Shown here: positions 35,096 through 43,606 of the stretch, piece after piece
Numbering within the stretch: the stretch's first letter is position 1
Layout of the letters: every line of letters begins with the position of its first letter
Source of the DNA: Rhodobacteraceae bacterium UBA6197
GTDB taxonomy: Bacteria; Pseudomonadota; Alphaproteobacteria; Rhodobacterales; Rhodobacteraceae
NCBI GenBank assembly: GCA_002422085.1
Contig: DISZ01000019.1
Span: forward strand, 62,001-126,000
Length of the DNA stretch: 64,000 nucleotides
Reading direction: 5' to 3'
The notes under the pieces: model-generated
Database searches by the model: none
What the model was told of the DNA's origin: nothing
What the model saw: the letters and a program-made list of their open reading frames with translations, nothing else
Translations under genes and position numbers: made by a program

Positions 35096-36530
35096 GCGCG
35101 CTTGCCGCCGCCGCCGCCGCGCCCTCGACGCCAAAGAGGTTCACCACCCCCACCAGCATCACGAAGGCCGCGCCCACAAGCAGCACCCATTGCACGATCG
35201 GCATCCGGCTGTCCAAGGTATCGCCCTCGGTGCCGAAATACATGAAGTAAACGATGCGCAGATAGTAAAAGGCGCCAATCACCGAGGTCACGACCCCGAT
35301 CACCGCCAGCCAGACATAGCCCGCCGAAATCGCCGCCATGAGAACCGCAAACTTGGCAAAGAAGCCCAGCATCGGCGGCACGCCGGCAAGGCTGAACAAC
35401 AGCACCAGCATCGCCAACCCTTTCACCGGCTCGCGTTTGGCATATTGATTGAGCGCCGAGATATCGGTTACCGGGCGGCCATCCTTTTCCATCGACAGGA
35501 TGAAGGCGAAGGTGCCGATGTTCATCGCGACATAGACCGCCATGTAGATCAGCATCGCCTGCACACCCTGCTCGGTGCCCGCCGCAAGGCCCAAAAGCGC
35601 AAACCCCATATGCGCGATCGACGAATAGGCCATCAGGCGTTTGATGTTGCGTTGCCCGATCGCGGCGATCGCCCCCAGAGACATCGAGGCCACCGCCAGC
35701 AGCGCAAGGATCTGACCCCACTGCCCCGGCACGGTGCCAAAGGCATCATGTGCCAGCCGCGCGATCAGCGCCATGGCCGCGACCTTGGGCGCAGTGGCAA
35801 AGAACGCGGTGACAGGCGTGGGCGAACCCTCGTAGACATCGGGCGTCCACATGTGGAACGGCACCGCCGAAACCTTGAACGCGAGGCCAGTCAACAAGAA
35901 CACCAGCCCGAAAAGCAGCCCCAGCGACAGATCGCCGTCCTTGACCACCGAGATGATCCCGGCAAAGCCGGTGGTGCCGGCAAAACCATACGTCAGCGAG
36001 GCGCCATAGAGCAGGATCCCCGAGCTGAGCGCGCCCAGCACGAAATACTTGAGCCCCGCCTCGGTCGATTTCGCGCTGTCACGGCGCAAACTGGCCACGA
36101 CATAAAGCGCCAAGGATTGCAGCTCGAGCCCCATGTAAAGCGCCATCAGGTCGCCCGAGGACACCATCATCATCATCCCGACAACCGCCAGCGCAACGAG
36201 AATAGGGTATTCAAAGCGCATCAGGCCCTGCCGGGTCATGTAGTCGGCGCTCATCGCCAGAACGGCGGCCGCCGACAAAAGCACCGTAACCTTGGCAAAG
36301 CGCGCGAAGGCATCGTCAATGAACATGCCGCCAAAGGCAGCGCGTGACCCGCTGTCGCCAAGGCCAATCCAGGCCCCCAGCAGCACCATCACCGCGACGG
36401 TCGCCCAAAGCACCGTTCCGGCGACCTTGTCCTTGCCGGTCCAGACCCCAAACAGAAGCGCGATCATCGCAAACAGCGCCAGCAGGAACTCCGGAAGGAC
36501 CGTGGAGAAATCCGCAGAAGTCATCGTCAT
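35085..36530 (-). CDS. nuoN: NADH-quinone oxidoreductase subunit N
   Basis: 481 residues with about 14 membrane helices. It is an antiporter-like proton channel of complex I. Conserved charged helices are visible (YFVLGALSSGILLYGASLTYG, MWTPDVYEGSPTPVTAFFAT). Last nuo gene; six bases after nuoM. Confidence 0.96.
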   Translation of the reverse strand: MTMTSADFSTVLPEFLLALFAMIALLFGVWTGKDKVAGTVLWATVAVMVLLGAWIGLGDSGSRAAFGGMFIDDAFARFAKVTVLLSAAAVLAMSADYMTRQGLMRFEYPILVALAVVGMMMMVSSGDLMALYMGLELQSLALYVVASLRRDSAKSTEAGLKYFVLGALSSGILLYGASLTYGFAGTTGFAGIISVVKDGDLSLGLLFGLVFLLTGLAFKVSAVPFHMWTPDVYEGSPTPVTAFFATAPKVAAMALIARLAHDAFGTVPGQWGQILALLAVASMSLGAIAAIGQRNIKRLMAYSSIAHMGFALLGLAAGTEQGVQAMLIYMAVYVAMNIGTFAFILSMEKDGRPVTDISALNQYAKREPVKGLAMLVLLFSLAGVPPMLGFFAKFAVLMAAISAGYVWLAVIGVVTSVIGAFYYLRIVYFMYFGTEGDTLDSRMPIVQWVLLVGAAFVMLVGVVNLFGVEGAAAAAASALVR

Positions 36531-36536
36531 TCTCCT

Positions 36537-38072
36537 TCAGTGGCCGGCTGCCATCGCCAGATCGGCGGGCAGGCTGGCGTGGTAGTCGCTAACAAGGGCC
36601 TTGACCGATGGCCCGGTGATATCGGTCACGAGGCTGGGATAGACCCCCAGCAGCAGCGTCATCACCACCAACGGCGCGAAAATCAGCTTCTCACGACGAT
36701 CCATGTCGGTGATCGACTTCAGGCTTTCCTTGATCAGTTCGCCAAAGACCACGCGCCGATAAAGCCACAGCGCGTAAGAGGCCGACAGGATCACCCCCGA
36801 GGTGGCAACGACCGCAACCCAGGTGTTGGTCTGGAAAATCCCCACGAGGGTCAGGAACTCGCCCACGAAACCCGAGGTGCCGGGCAGGCCGACGTTGGCC
36901 ATGGTGAAGAACATGAAGATCAGCGCATAGGCCGGCATCCGGTTCACCAGACCGCCATAGGCGTCGATCTCGCGGGTGTGCATCCGGTCGTAGATCACGC
37001 CGACGCACATGAACAGTGCCCACGAGACGAAACCATGCGACAACATCTGGAAGATCGCGCCATCGACGCCTTGCTGGTTGACCGCGAAAATCCCCATCGT
37101 CACGTAACCCATATGCGCGACCGAGGAATAGGCGATCAGCTTTTTCATGTCGGACTGCGCCAGCGCCACGAGGCTGGTATAGACGATCGCGATTGCCGAC
37201 AGCCACAGGACCAGCGGCCCCATCACCTCGGACCCGACCGGGAACATCGGCAGGCTGAAGCGCAAGAAGCCGTATCCGCCCATCTTCAAGAGCACCGCCG
37301 CCAGCACGACCGACCCGGCGGTCGGCGCCTGAACGTGCGCATCCGGCAACCAGGTGTGCACCGGCCACATCGGCATCTTGACCGCAAAGCTGGCAAAGAA
37401 GGCCAGGAACAGCAGCGTCTGCATGCCGCCCACAATCTGCACCCCAAGGATCGTGAAATTCTCCGAGGCGAACTCATGCGTCAGCAGTTGCACCATGTCG
37501 GTGGTGCCCGCATCCAGATACATGGCGATCATCGCCACCAGCATCAGCACCGAGCCAAGGAAGGTATAAAGGAAGAACTTGAAGGCCGCATAGATCCGGT
37601 CCTTGCCGCCCCAGATCCCGATAATCAGGAACATCGGGATCAGGCCGGCCTCGAAGAACAGATAGAACAGCACCAGATCCAGCGCGGTAAAGACGCCGAT
37701 CATCAGTCCCTCAAGCACCAGAAACGCGATCATGTATTCCTTGACGCGGGACTCGACCGACCAGCACGCGGCAATGGTCAGTGGCATCAGGAACGTGGTC
37801 AGCAGCACAAACAGCACCGAAATGCCGTCGACACCCATCTTGTAGTGCAGCCCCATGATCCACAGGTGGTCTTCGACCTGTTGAAAGCCGGTGTCGGCGG
37901 GGTTGAACTTGGCCAGCACGAACAGCGACACAAGGAAGGTCGCGGTGGTTGCCGTCAGCGCAAACCACTTGGCGTTGCGATCCGCCGCAGGGCCTTGGCC
38001 GCGCTGCACCAGTGCAAGGATTGCCGCCGCGACGAGGGGGATGAAAGTGATGATGGAAAGCAGGTTTTCCAT
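36537..38072 (-). CDS. nuoM: NADH-quinone oxidoreductase subunit M
   Basis: 511 residues, 14 helices. Starts MENLLSIITFIPLVAAA at 38072, where the ATG shares a base with the nuoL stop (TAATG). The antiporter-like glutamate/lysine helices are present (FYLFFEAGLIPMFLIIGIWGG, HTWLPDAHVQAPTAGSVVLA). The reading frame is open further upstream inside nuoL, but that part has no membrane character. Confidence 0.96.
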   Translation of the reverse strand: MENLLSIITFIPLVAAAILALVQRGQGPAADRNAKWFALTATTATFLVSLFVLAKFNPADTGFQQVEDHLWIMGLHYKMGVDGISVLFVLLTTFLMPLTIAACWSVESRVKEYMIAFLVLEGLMIGVFTALDLVLFYLFFEAGLIPMFLIIGIWGGKDRIYAAFKFFLYTFLGSVLMLVAMIAMYLDAGTTDMVQLLTHEFASENFTILGVQIVGGMQTLLFLAFFASFAVKMPMWPVHTWLPDAHVQAPTAGSVVLAAVLLKMGGYGFLRFSLPMFPVGSEVMGPLVLWLSAIAIVYTSLVALAQSDMKKLIAYSSVAHMGYVTMGIFAVNQQGVDGAIFQMLSHGFVSWALFMCVGVIYDRMHTREIDAYGGLVNRMPAYALIFMFFTMANVGLPGTSGFVGEFLTLVGIFQTNTWVAVVATSGVILSASYALWLYRRVVFGELIKESLKSITDMDRREKLIFAPLVVMTLLLGVYPSLVTDITGPSVKALVSDYHASLPADLAMAAGH

Positions 38073-40204
38073 TAGTTGGACCCCCCGGCCAGAACGACCC
38101 AGAACATGAGCACCACGATGCCCAGCACCATGGCAAAGGCATAATGGAAGAGATAGCCGGACTGCACCCGACCCGCGAGCCGCGTCAGGCGCGGAACAAG
38201 TCCCAGCGCCACGCCATTCAGCGCGCCGTCGATGACCTTGCCGTCGCCGGTCTTCCACAAGAAGTTGCCAAGCCATTTCGCGGGACGAATGAAGATCGCG
38301 TCATAAAGCTCGTCAAAATACCACTTGTTGAGCAGGAACTGATAAAGCACCGGCTGCGTTGCGGCCAGACGACCGGGCAGCGAGGGTTGCCGGATGTAGA
38401 ACAGCCAGGCGGTGAACAGGCCGATCAGCATCGCGATGAAAGGCGACACCTTGACCCAGGCAGGGGCATGGTGTGCGTCGTCCATCACCGTGTTGTCGGC
38501 CGCCATGAAGATCGCGCCTTGCGGGGCGATCCCGGCTGCGGCGTCATGCGCCGCCGGGGCGGCGTGATCGACTGCGGGGGCCTCGGTGGCGGTGGCCTCG
38601 GCGGTGGTGGACTCAGTAGCAGTGGCCTCGGCGGCGGTGGCGGCCGGGGCAGCATGATCGCCTGCGGCAACCTCATGTTGCGGCATGCCGAAGAAGGCGG
38701 TCATCTTTGCGTGGTCGCCAAAGAAGCTGTTGTACCACACCATCCCCGAAAATATCGCGCCAACCGCCAGCACGCCCAGCGGCACCAGCATCGACGGCGG
38801 GCTTTCATGGGCATGGTCATAGGCATGGTGATCGCCGCGCGGTTTGCCCCAGAAGGTCATGAACATCAGCCGCCAGCTGTAAAAGCTGGTAAAGCAGGCC
38901 GCGACGACCAGCGACCAGAAGGCAAAGCCATTGCCTGTCGCAAAGGCGCTTTCGATGATCGCGTCTTTTGACAAGAAACCCGCGAAGCCGATCGTCGTCA
39001 GCGGAATGCCCACGCCGGTAATCGCCAGTGTGCCGACCAGCATCGCGTAAAAGGTCATCGGGATCTTGTGGCGCAGGCCGCCGTAGTTGCGCATATCCTG
39101 TTCGTGGTGCATCGCATTGATTACCGAACCGGCGCCGAGGAACAGCATGGCCTTGAAGAACGCATGGGTCAGCAGGTGGAACATCGCCACCGAATAGACA
39201 CCTGACCCGGCGGCGACGAACATGTAGCCCAGCTGCGAACAGGTCGAATAGGCGATGACGCGCTTGATGTCGTTTTGCACCAGACCGACGGTGGCGGCAA
39301 AGAACGCCGTGGCCGCACCGATATAAAGCACCATCATCTTGGCTTGCGGCGCGTATTCAAACAGCGGCGACATCCGGCAGACCAGAAACACCCCTGCCGT
39401 CACCATCGTCGCGGCGTGGATCAACGCCGACACCGGGGTCGGGCCTTCCATCGCGTCCGGCAACCAAGTGTGCAAGAAAAGCTGCGCCGATTTCCCCATC
39501 GCGCCGACGAACAGCAACACGCCAATCAGGTTGGCGGCATTCCACTCGGTCCAAAGGAAGGTCATCTGCGTTTCCGCCAGACGAGGAGCAGCGGCAAAGA
39601 CCTCATCCATGCTGATGCTGTCGACCAGATAGAACAGCGCGAAGATCCCCAGCGAAAAGCCGAAATCGCCGATCCGGTTGACCACAAACGCCTTGATCGC
39701 GGCGGCATTGGCCGAGGGTTTCTTGTAATAGAACCCGATCAGCAGGTACGAGGCGACGCCCACGCCCTCCCAACCGAAGAACATCTGCACAAGGTTGTCG
39801 GCCGTCACCAGCGCCAGCATCGAAAAGGTAAAGAACGACAGATAGGCAAAGAACCGGGCCTTGTAGCGTTCGTCATGGGTCCAGTTCGCGTCATGGGCCA
39901 TGTAGCCCCAGGAATAAAGATGCACCAGCGCCGAGACCGTGGTGACCACGATCAACATGATCGCGGTCAGCCGATCGACCCGGATTGACCATTCCGTCGA
40001 CAACGTGCCCGAGCGGATGAAGTCCAGCACATGGATGTGCTGCGTGGTGCCGTCTTGGGTCAGGAACACGACCCACGACAGCGCACAGGCCAGAAACAGC
40101 AGCCCGGTGGTCAGCACCAACGTGCCTTTTTCGCCAATCACCCGCCAGCCGAAGCCACCGATGATCGCCCCCACCAGCGGGGCAAAAAGAATGATCTGTT
40201 CCAT
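38072..40204 (-). CDS. nuoL: NADH-quinone oxidoreductase subunit L with Ala/Thr/His-rich insertion
   Basis: 710 residues. NuoL is the distal proton pump with a long lateral helix. The core is clear (HTWLPDAMEGPTPVSALIHAATMV, FFGWEGVGVASYLLIGFYY). Residues about 505-565 form a low-complexity loop of Ala, Thr, Glu and His (for example AAEATATESTTAEATATEA) between transmembrane helices near the C-terminal region. It is not part of the usual fold and would lie on a membrane surface. Six bases separate it from nuoK. Confidence 0.95.
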   Translation of the reverse strand: MEQIILFAPLVGAIIGGFGWRVIGEKGTLVLTTGLLFLACALSWVVFLTQDGTTQHIHVLDFIRSGTLSTEWSIRVDRLTAIMLIVVTTVSALVHLYSWGYMAHDANWTHDERYKARFFAYLSFFTFSMLALVTADNLVQMFFGWEGVGVASYLLIGFYYKKPSANAAAIKAFVVNRIGDFGFSLGIFALFYLVDSISMDEVFAAAPRLAETQMTFLWTEWNAANLIGVLLFVGAMGKSAQLFLHTWLPDAMEGPTPVSALIHAATMVTAGVFLVCRMSPLFEYAPQAKMMVLYIGAATAFFAATVGLVQNDIKRVIAYSTCSQLGYMFVAAGSGVYSVAMFHLLTHAFFKAMLFLGAGSVINAMHHEQDMRNYGGLRHKIPMTFYAMLVGTLAITGVGIPLTTIGFAGFLSKDAIIESAFATGNGFAFWSLVVAACFTSFYSWRLMFMTFWGKPRGDHHAYDHAHESPPSMLVPLGVLAVGAIFSGMVWYNSFFGDHAKMTAFFGMPQHEVAAGDHAAPAATAAEATATESTTAEATATEAPAVDHAAPAAHDAAAGIAPQGAIFMAADNTVMDDAHHAPAWVKVSPFIAMLIGLFTAWLFYIRQPSLPGRLAATQPVLYQFLLNKWYFDELYDAIFIRPAKWLGNFLWKTGDGKVIDGALNGVALGLVPRLTRLAGRVQSGYLFHYAFAMVLGIVVLMFWVVLAGGSN

Positions 40205-40210
40205 TTGCCC

Positions 40211-40516
40211 TTACCCTTTCATCACATTGACGTCTTCGACGTCGATAGTGCCGCGGTTGCGGAAGAAGACGACGAGGATCGCCAACCCGATCGCCGCCTC
40301 TGCGGCCGCCACGGTCAGCACGAACAGCGTGAACACCTGCCCCGCGAGATCACCCAGATGCGCCGAAAAGGCGACAAGGTTGATGTTCACGGCCAAGAGC
40401 ATCAGCTCGATCGACATCAGAATGACGATCACGTTCTTGCGGTTCACGAAGATACCGAAGATGCCGATGACGAACAGCGCTGCCGCCACGCCTAGGTAAT
40501 GGGTCAATCCGATCAT
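40211..40516 (-). CDS. nuoK: NADH-quinone oxidoreductase subunit K
   Basis: 101 residues, three helices, with the conserved IELMLLAVNINLVAFS including the membrane glutamate used in proton transfer. GGAGGG lies seven bases before the ATG. The start overlaps the stop of a preceding 18-codon reading frame. Confidence 0.96.
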   Translation of the reverse strand: MIGLTHYLGVAAALFVIGIFGIFVNRKNVIVILMSIELMLLAVNINLVAFSAHLGDLAGQVFTLFVLTVAAAEAAIGLAILVVFFRNRGTIDVEDVNVMKG

Positions 40517-40569
40517 TTCTGTCCCTCCGGGTTCACGCCCGATGTTCTTTGAGTTCCAAGGTCCGCCAT
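40513..40569 (-). CDS. 18-codon reading frame linking nuoJ to nuoK
   Basis: The 53 bases between the nuoJ stop and nuoK start hold a complete reading frame of 18 codons, MADLGTQRTSGVNPEGQK. Its ATG overlaps the nuoJ stop (TGATG, 40571-40567) and its TGA overlaps the nuoK start (ATGA, 40516-40513). Ribosomes leaving nuoJ could reinitiate here and pass on to nuoK. It may be a bridge for translational coupling rather than a peptide with a function of its own. Confidence 0.4.
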   Translation of the reverse strand: MADLGTQRTSGVNPEGQK

Positions 40570-41177
40570 CACAGCCCCTGCCCCGGTTTCACGTCGACCA
40601 ATGCCATCGCCTTGGTCGGATCGCGGTGCATCTGCGCCAGCACGTCCTGACGTTTGACATCCTTGCGGTGCCGCAGCGTCAAGAGGATCGCCCCGATCAT
40701 CGCCACCAGCAAGATCAGGCCCGCAGCCTGAAACAGGTAAAGGTATTGGTCGTAAAGCAGCATCCCCAGCGCGCGGGTGTTGTCCACCCCCTCGGGCGTG
40801 GGTGCCAGACGCAGGGCCTGCGACCCCTCTGCCGCGCGCCAGGTGCCAAAGGCCACGCCCAGTTGCAGCAGCATGATGACGGCCACCAGCAGGCCCAGCG
40901 GCATGAAGCGTGTCAATTCGCCCTTCAACTCGGCAAAGTCGATGTCGAGCATCATCACCACGAACAAGAACAGCACCGCCACCGCGCCGACATAGACGAT
41001 TATCAGCAGCATGGCGACGAACTCGGCGCCAAGCAGCACAAACAGCCCCGAGGCCGACAGGAATGCCAGGATCAGCCACAGCACCGAATGGACCGGGTTC
41101 TTCGAGACCACAACCATGAAGCCCGCGACCACCACCGAAACGGCGAAGAGGTAAAAGGCAAAAGCAAACACCGTCAT
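40569..41177 (-). CDS. nuoJ: NADH-quinone oxidoreductase subunit J
   Basis: 202 residues, five membrane helices (AVLFLFVVMMLDIDF carries the conserved pi-bulge region of helix 3). The start overlaps the stop of the preceding CMD-family gene by four bases. The C-terminal 40 residues are polar and longer than in E. coli. Confidence 0.96.
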   Translation of the reverse strand: MTVFAFAFYLFAVSVVVAGFMVVVSKNPVHSVLWLILAFLSASGLFVLLGAEFVAMLLIIVYVGAVAVLFLFVVMMLDIDFAELKGELTRFMPLGLLVAVIMLLQLGVAFGTWRAAEGSQALRLAPTPEGVDNTRALGMLLYDQYLYLFQAAGLILLVAMIGAILLTLRHRKDVKRQDVLAQMHRDPTKAMALVDVKPGQGL

Positions 41178-41596
41178 GCGTTTTCTCCCGATTTGTCGGA
41201 ACCTTGCGCGTCAAACACCCCTTGGGCGATTTCCAGCGCTTTGGTCATGGCAGGCACCCCGCCGAACATGCTCATCTGAAAGATCACCTCGGCGACCTCT
41301 CGCTCTGTGGCGCCGGCGGCCAGCGCGTTGCGGATCGTCAGGCGCAGCTGCGCCTCGGCCTGCGCGCCCAACACGACCAGTGCCGCGATGGTCACCAGAA
41401 GCCGGGTCCGGGCATCCAGACCCTCGCGGTTGAAGGTCTTGCCGAACCACATTTCCAGCATGTCTTTCGACATGGTGGGGAACAGCTTTTCAATGGCCCC
41501 CGGGTTGAAGGTTTCCAGCCCCGGATTGAACGCACGGGCCATTTCCTGACCCTGCTCCATCATCTGCCTGAACAGCTTGGTGAATTCATCATTCAT
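41174..41596 (-). CDS. Carboxymuconolactone decarboxylase (CMD/AhpD-like) family protein in the nuo operon
   Basis: 140 residues. The CMD domain covers about residues 55-125 (LDARTRLLVTIAALVVLGA, LRLTIRNALAAGATEREVAEVIFQMSMFGG), with MFGGVPAMTKAL like the PcaC/YurZ group. No CxxC redox pair is present, so it is not an AhpD-type disulfide reductase; the catalytic role is unknown. It overlaps both nuoI and nuoJ by four bases (ATGA at each end), so it is made in step with complex I. Similar genes occur as extra frames in nuo loci of Rhodobacter. Confidence 0.85.
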   Translation of the reverse strand: MNDEFTKLFRQMMEQGQEMARAFNPGLETFNPGAIEKLFPTMSKDMLEMWFGKTFNREGLDARTRLLVTIAALVVLGAQAEAQLRLTIRNALAAGATEREVAEVIFQMSMFGGVPAMTKALEIAQGVFDAQGSDKSGENA

Positions 41597-42084
41597 CTGT
41601 AGGGTGCATCCAATTCGAGATTGCGGGCGATCTCGGCCTCCCAGCGGGCGCCGTTATCCAGCAGCTTTTCCTTGTTGTAGAACAGCTCTTCGCGGGTCTC
41701 GGTGGCGAATTCGAAGTTCGGGCCCTCGACGATGGCATCCACCGGGCAGGCCTCCTGGCAAAAACCGCAGTAGATGCATTTCGTCATGTCGATGTCATAG
41801 CGCGTGGTGCGGCGCGACCCGTCTTCACGGGGTTCCGCGTCGATGGTGATCGCCTGCGCCGGGCAGATCGCTTCGCACAGCTTGCACGCGATGCAGCGTT
41901 CCTCGCCGTTGGGATAGCGGCGCAGCGCGTGTTCACCGCGGAACCGCGGGCTGAGCGGGCCCTTTTCATGCGGATAGTTCAGCGTGCTTTTCGGCGCGAG
42001 AAAGTATTTCATCCCAAGGCCAAAGCCCTTGATGAAATCAACCATCAGAAAGTATTTCGCCGCCCGGGTGTAATCGAATGCCAT
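41593..42084 (-). CDS. nuoI: NADH-quinone oxidoreductase subunit I
   Basis: 163 residues, an 8-iron ferredoxin. The two [4Fe-4S] motifs CIACKLCEAICPA and CIYCGFCQEACPV bind clusters N6a and N6b. An amphipathic N-terminal helix lies on the membrane. It overlaps the CMD gene downstream and follows nuoH by four bases. Confidence 0.98.
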   Translation of the reverse strand: MAFDYTRAAKYFLMVDFIKGFGLGMKYFLAPKSTLNYPHEKGPLSPRFRGEHALRRYPNGEERCIACKLCEAICPAQAITIDAEPREDGSRRTTRYDIDMTKCIYCGFCQEACPVDAIVEGPNFEFATETREELFYNKEKLLDNGARWEAEIARNLELDAPYR

Positions 42085-42088
42085 GATT

Positions 42089-43126
42089 TCAGCCTCCTAC
42101 CGTCCAGCGCGCCCAAAAGCCGCCAAGAACCCCGAATTTCGCAAGGAACGACACCAGAACGACCCAGGCCAGCGACAGCGGCAGGAACACTTTCCAGCCG
42201 ATCCGCATCAGTTGGTCGTAGCGGTAGCGCGGCACGATCGCCTTCACCATGGCGAACATGAAGAAGAACACCCACATCTTTGCCACCATCCACAGCACGC
42301 TGTCAGGCAGGCCCGGAATCGGCGACAGCCAGCCGCCGAAGAACAGCAGCGAAATCAGCGCGCACATCAGGAAGATCGCGATATATTCGCCGGCCATGAA
42401 CAAAAGATACGGCGTCGAGGAATATTCCACCATGAAGCCGGCCACCAGTTCCGATTCCGCCTCGGGCAGATCGAACGGCGGGCGGTTGGTTTCAGCCAGC
42501 GCCGAGACGAAGAACAACACCACCATCGGCAGGTGCGGCAGCCAATACCAGTTCAGCAGGCCATAGCTGCCCTTTTGCGCGTCGACGATATCGCCAAAGC
42601 TCATCGAGCCGGTCGAGATGATGATGCCGATGATGATCAGCCCGAGGCTGACCTCGTAGGAAATCATCTGTGCCGCCGAGCGCAAGCTGCCAAGGAACGG
42701 GTATTTCGAGTTCGATGCCCAGCCGCCCATGATCACGCCGTAAACCTCAAGCGACGACACCGCCATCACGAACAGGATCGCCACGTTGATATCGGCCATC
42801 ACCCAGCCTTCGTTGAACGGGATCACCGCCCAGGCAAGGATCGCCAGCACCAGGCTCAGCATCGGCGCAAGGAAAAAGACGAATTTGTCGGCGCCTGCCG
42901 GCACGACGATTTCCTTGACGACATACTTCAGCGCGTCCGCCACCGATTGCAGCAGGCCAAAGGCGCCCACCACGTTCGGGCCCCTGCGCATCTGCACCGC
43001 CGCCCAGACCTTGCGGTCGCCGTAAACCAGGAACAGCAGGGAAATCATCACGAAGGCGATGATCATCAGCCCCTGAAGCAGGATCAAGAGCAATGTGCCC
43101 AGTGGTGTTGCAAGAAACTCTGCCAT
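42089..43126 (-). CDS. nuoH: NADH-quinone oxidoreductase subunit H
   Basis: 345 residues, eight to nine helices. The quinone-site loop is present (RRGPNVVGAFGLLQSVADALKY and AETNRPPFDLPEAESELVAGF). It forms the junction of the peripheral arm and the membrane arm. Preceded by a small lipoprotein gene. Confidence 0.97.
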   Translation of the reverse strand: MAEFLATPLGTLLLILLQGLMIIAFVMISLLFLVYGDRKVWAAVQMRRGPNVVGAFGLLQSVADALKYVVKEIVVPAGADKFVFFLAPMLSLVLAILAWAVIPFNEGWVMADINVAILFVMAVSSLEVYGVIMGGWASNSKYPFLGSLRSAAQMISYEVSLGLIIIGIIISTGSMSFGDIVDAQKGSYGLLNWYWLPHLPMVVLFFVSALAETNRPPFDLPEAESELVAGFMVEYSSTPYLLFMAGEYIAIFLMCALISLLFFGGWLSPIPGLPDSVLWMVAKMWVFFFMFAMVKAIVPRYRYDQLMRIGWKVFLPLSLAWVVLVSFLAKFGVLGGFWARWTVGG

Positions 43127-43153
43127 TCTTTGTCCCTCAGACCGCTCTAGCGT

Positions 43154-43603
43154 TCAAACCGTCGGTATTCCCTGATCCGCGCAATCGGCCACCGTCACTT
43201 CCGCATCGATGGTCCGCAAGCCGCGGGGCAGCGCGGGCGAGATGGTGTAAACCGCATCTGCCCGCCAGATGCCACCTTGTTCATCCACAGTCGTGCGCAC
43301 ATGGCGCGCAAAACCGTATCCCCGGATCAGCGCATATTGCGCCGCCGCACAGGTGGCGTAGGCCGCCACCGCATTGGCCCCGACCTCGTCGGTCGCGCCG
43401 CCCTGTCCCTGCCCGCGCCCCGGCACACCCGAGACCGAGACATGGAAATTGACCAGATCGCCCTCCAGAAGCCGCGTCTCGACGCCCCGGTAAAGGGGCT
43501 TTCCTGTGGTCGCATCCGGGGTCGCGCCTTCGACCGGCGCACAGGCCGCCAGACCGGCCAGAAGGCCGGGGGCAAACTGCGCGAGGGTGTGGGCGCGGGT
43601 CAT
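43154..43603 (-). CDS. Small lipoprotein between nuoG and nuoH
   Basis: 149 residues. The N-terminus has a hydrophobic stretch ending in a lipobox (LLAGLAAC), so mature protein would be anchored at Cys21 or so. The rest is a compact region with three cysteines (ATCAAAQYALIRGYGF, VADCADQGIPTV). I recognise no family. It begins three bases after the nuoG stop and ends 27 bases before nuoH, so it is cotranscribed with complex I. It could be an assembly or accessory factor on the periplasmic face; that is inference. Confidence 0.75.
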   Translation of the reverse strand: MTRAHTLAQFAPGLLAGLAACAPVEGATPDATTGKPLYRGVETRLLEGDLVNFHVSVSGVPGRGQGQGGATDEVGANAVAAYATCAAAQYALIRGYGFARHVRTTVDEQGGIWRADAVYTISPALPRGLRTIDAEVTVADCADQGIPTV

Positions 43604-43606
43604 CGT

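Noticed and set aside
36540..38075. A 511-codon plus-strand frame exactly opposite nuoM, with similar long frames opposite nuoN and the antiporter.
   Set aside because: The frames consist of complement codons of membrane proteins (His/Gln/Arg-rich). No ribosome site or motif supports them.
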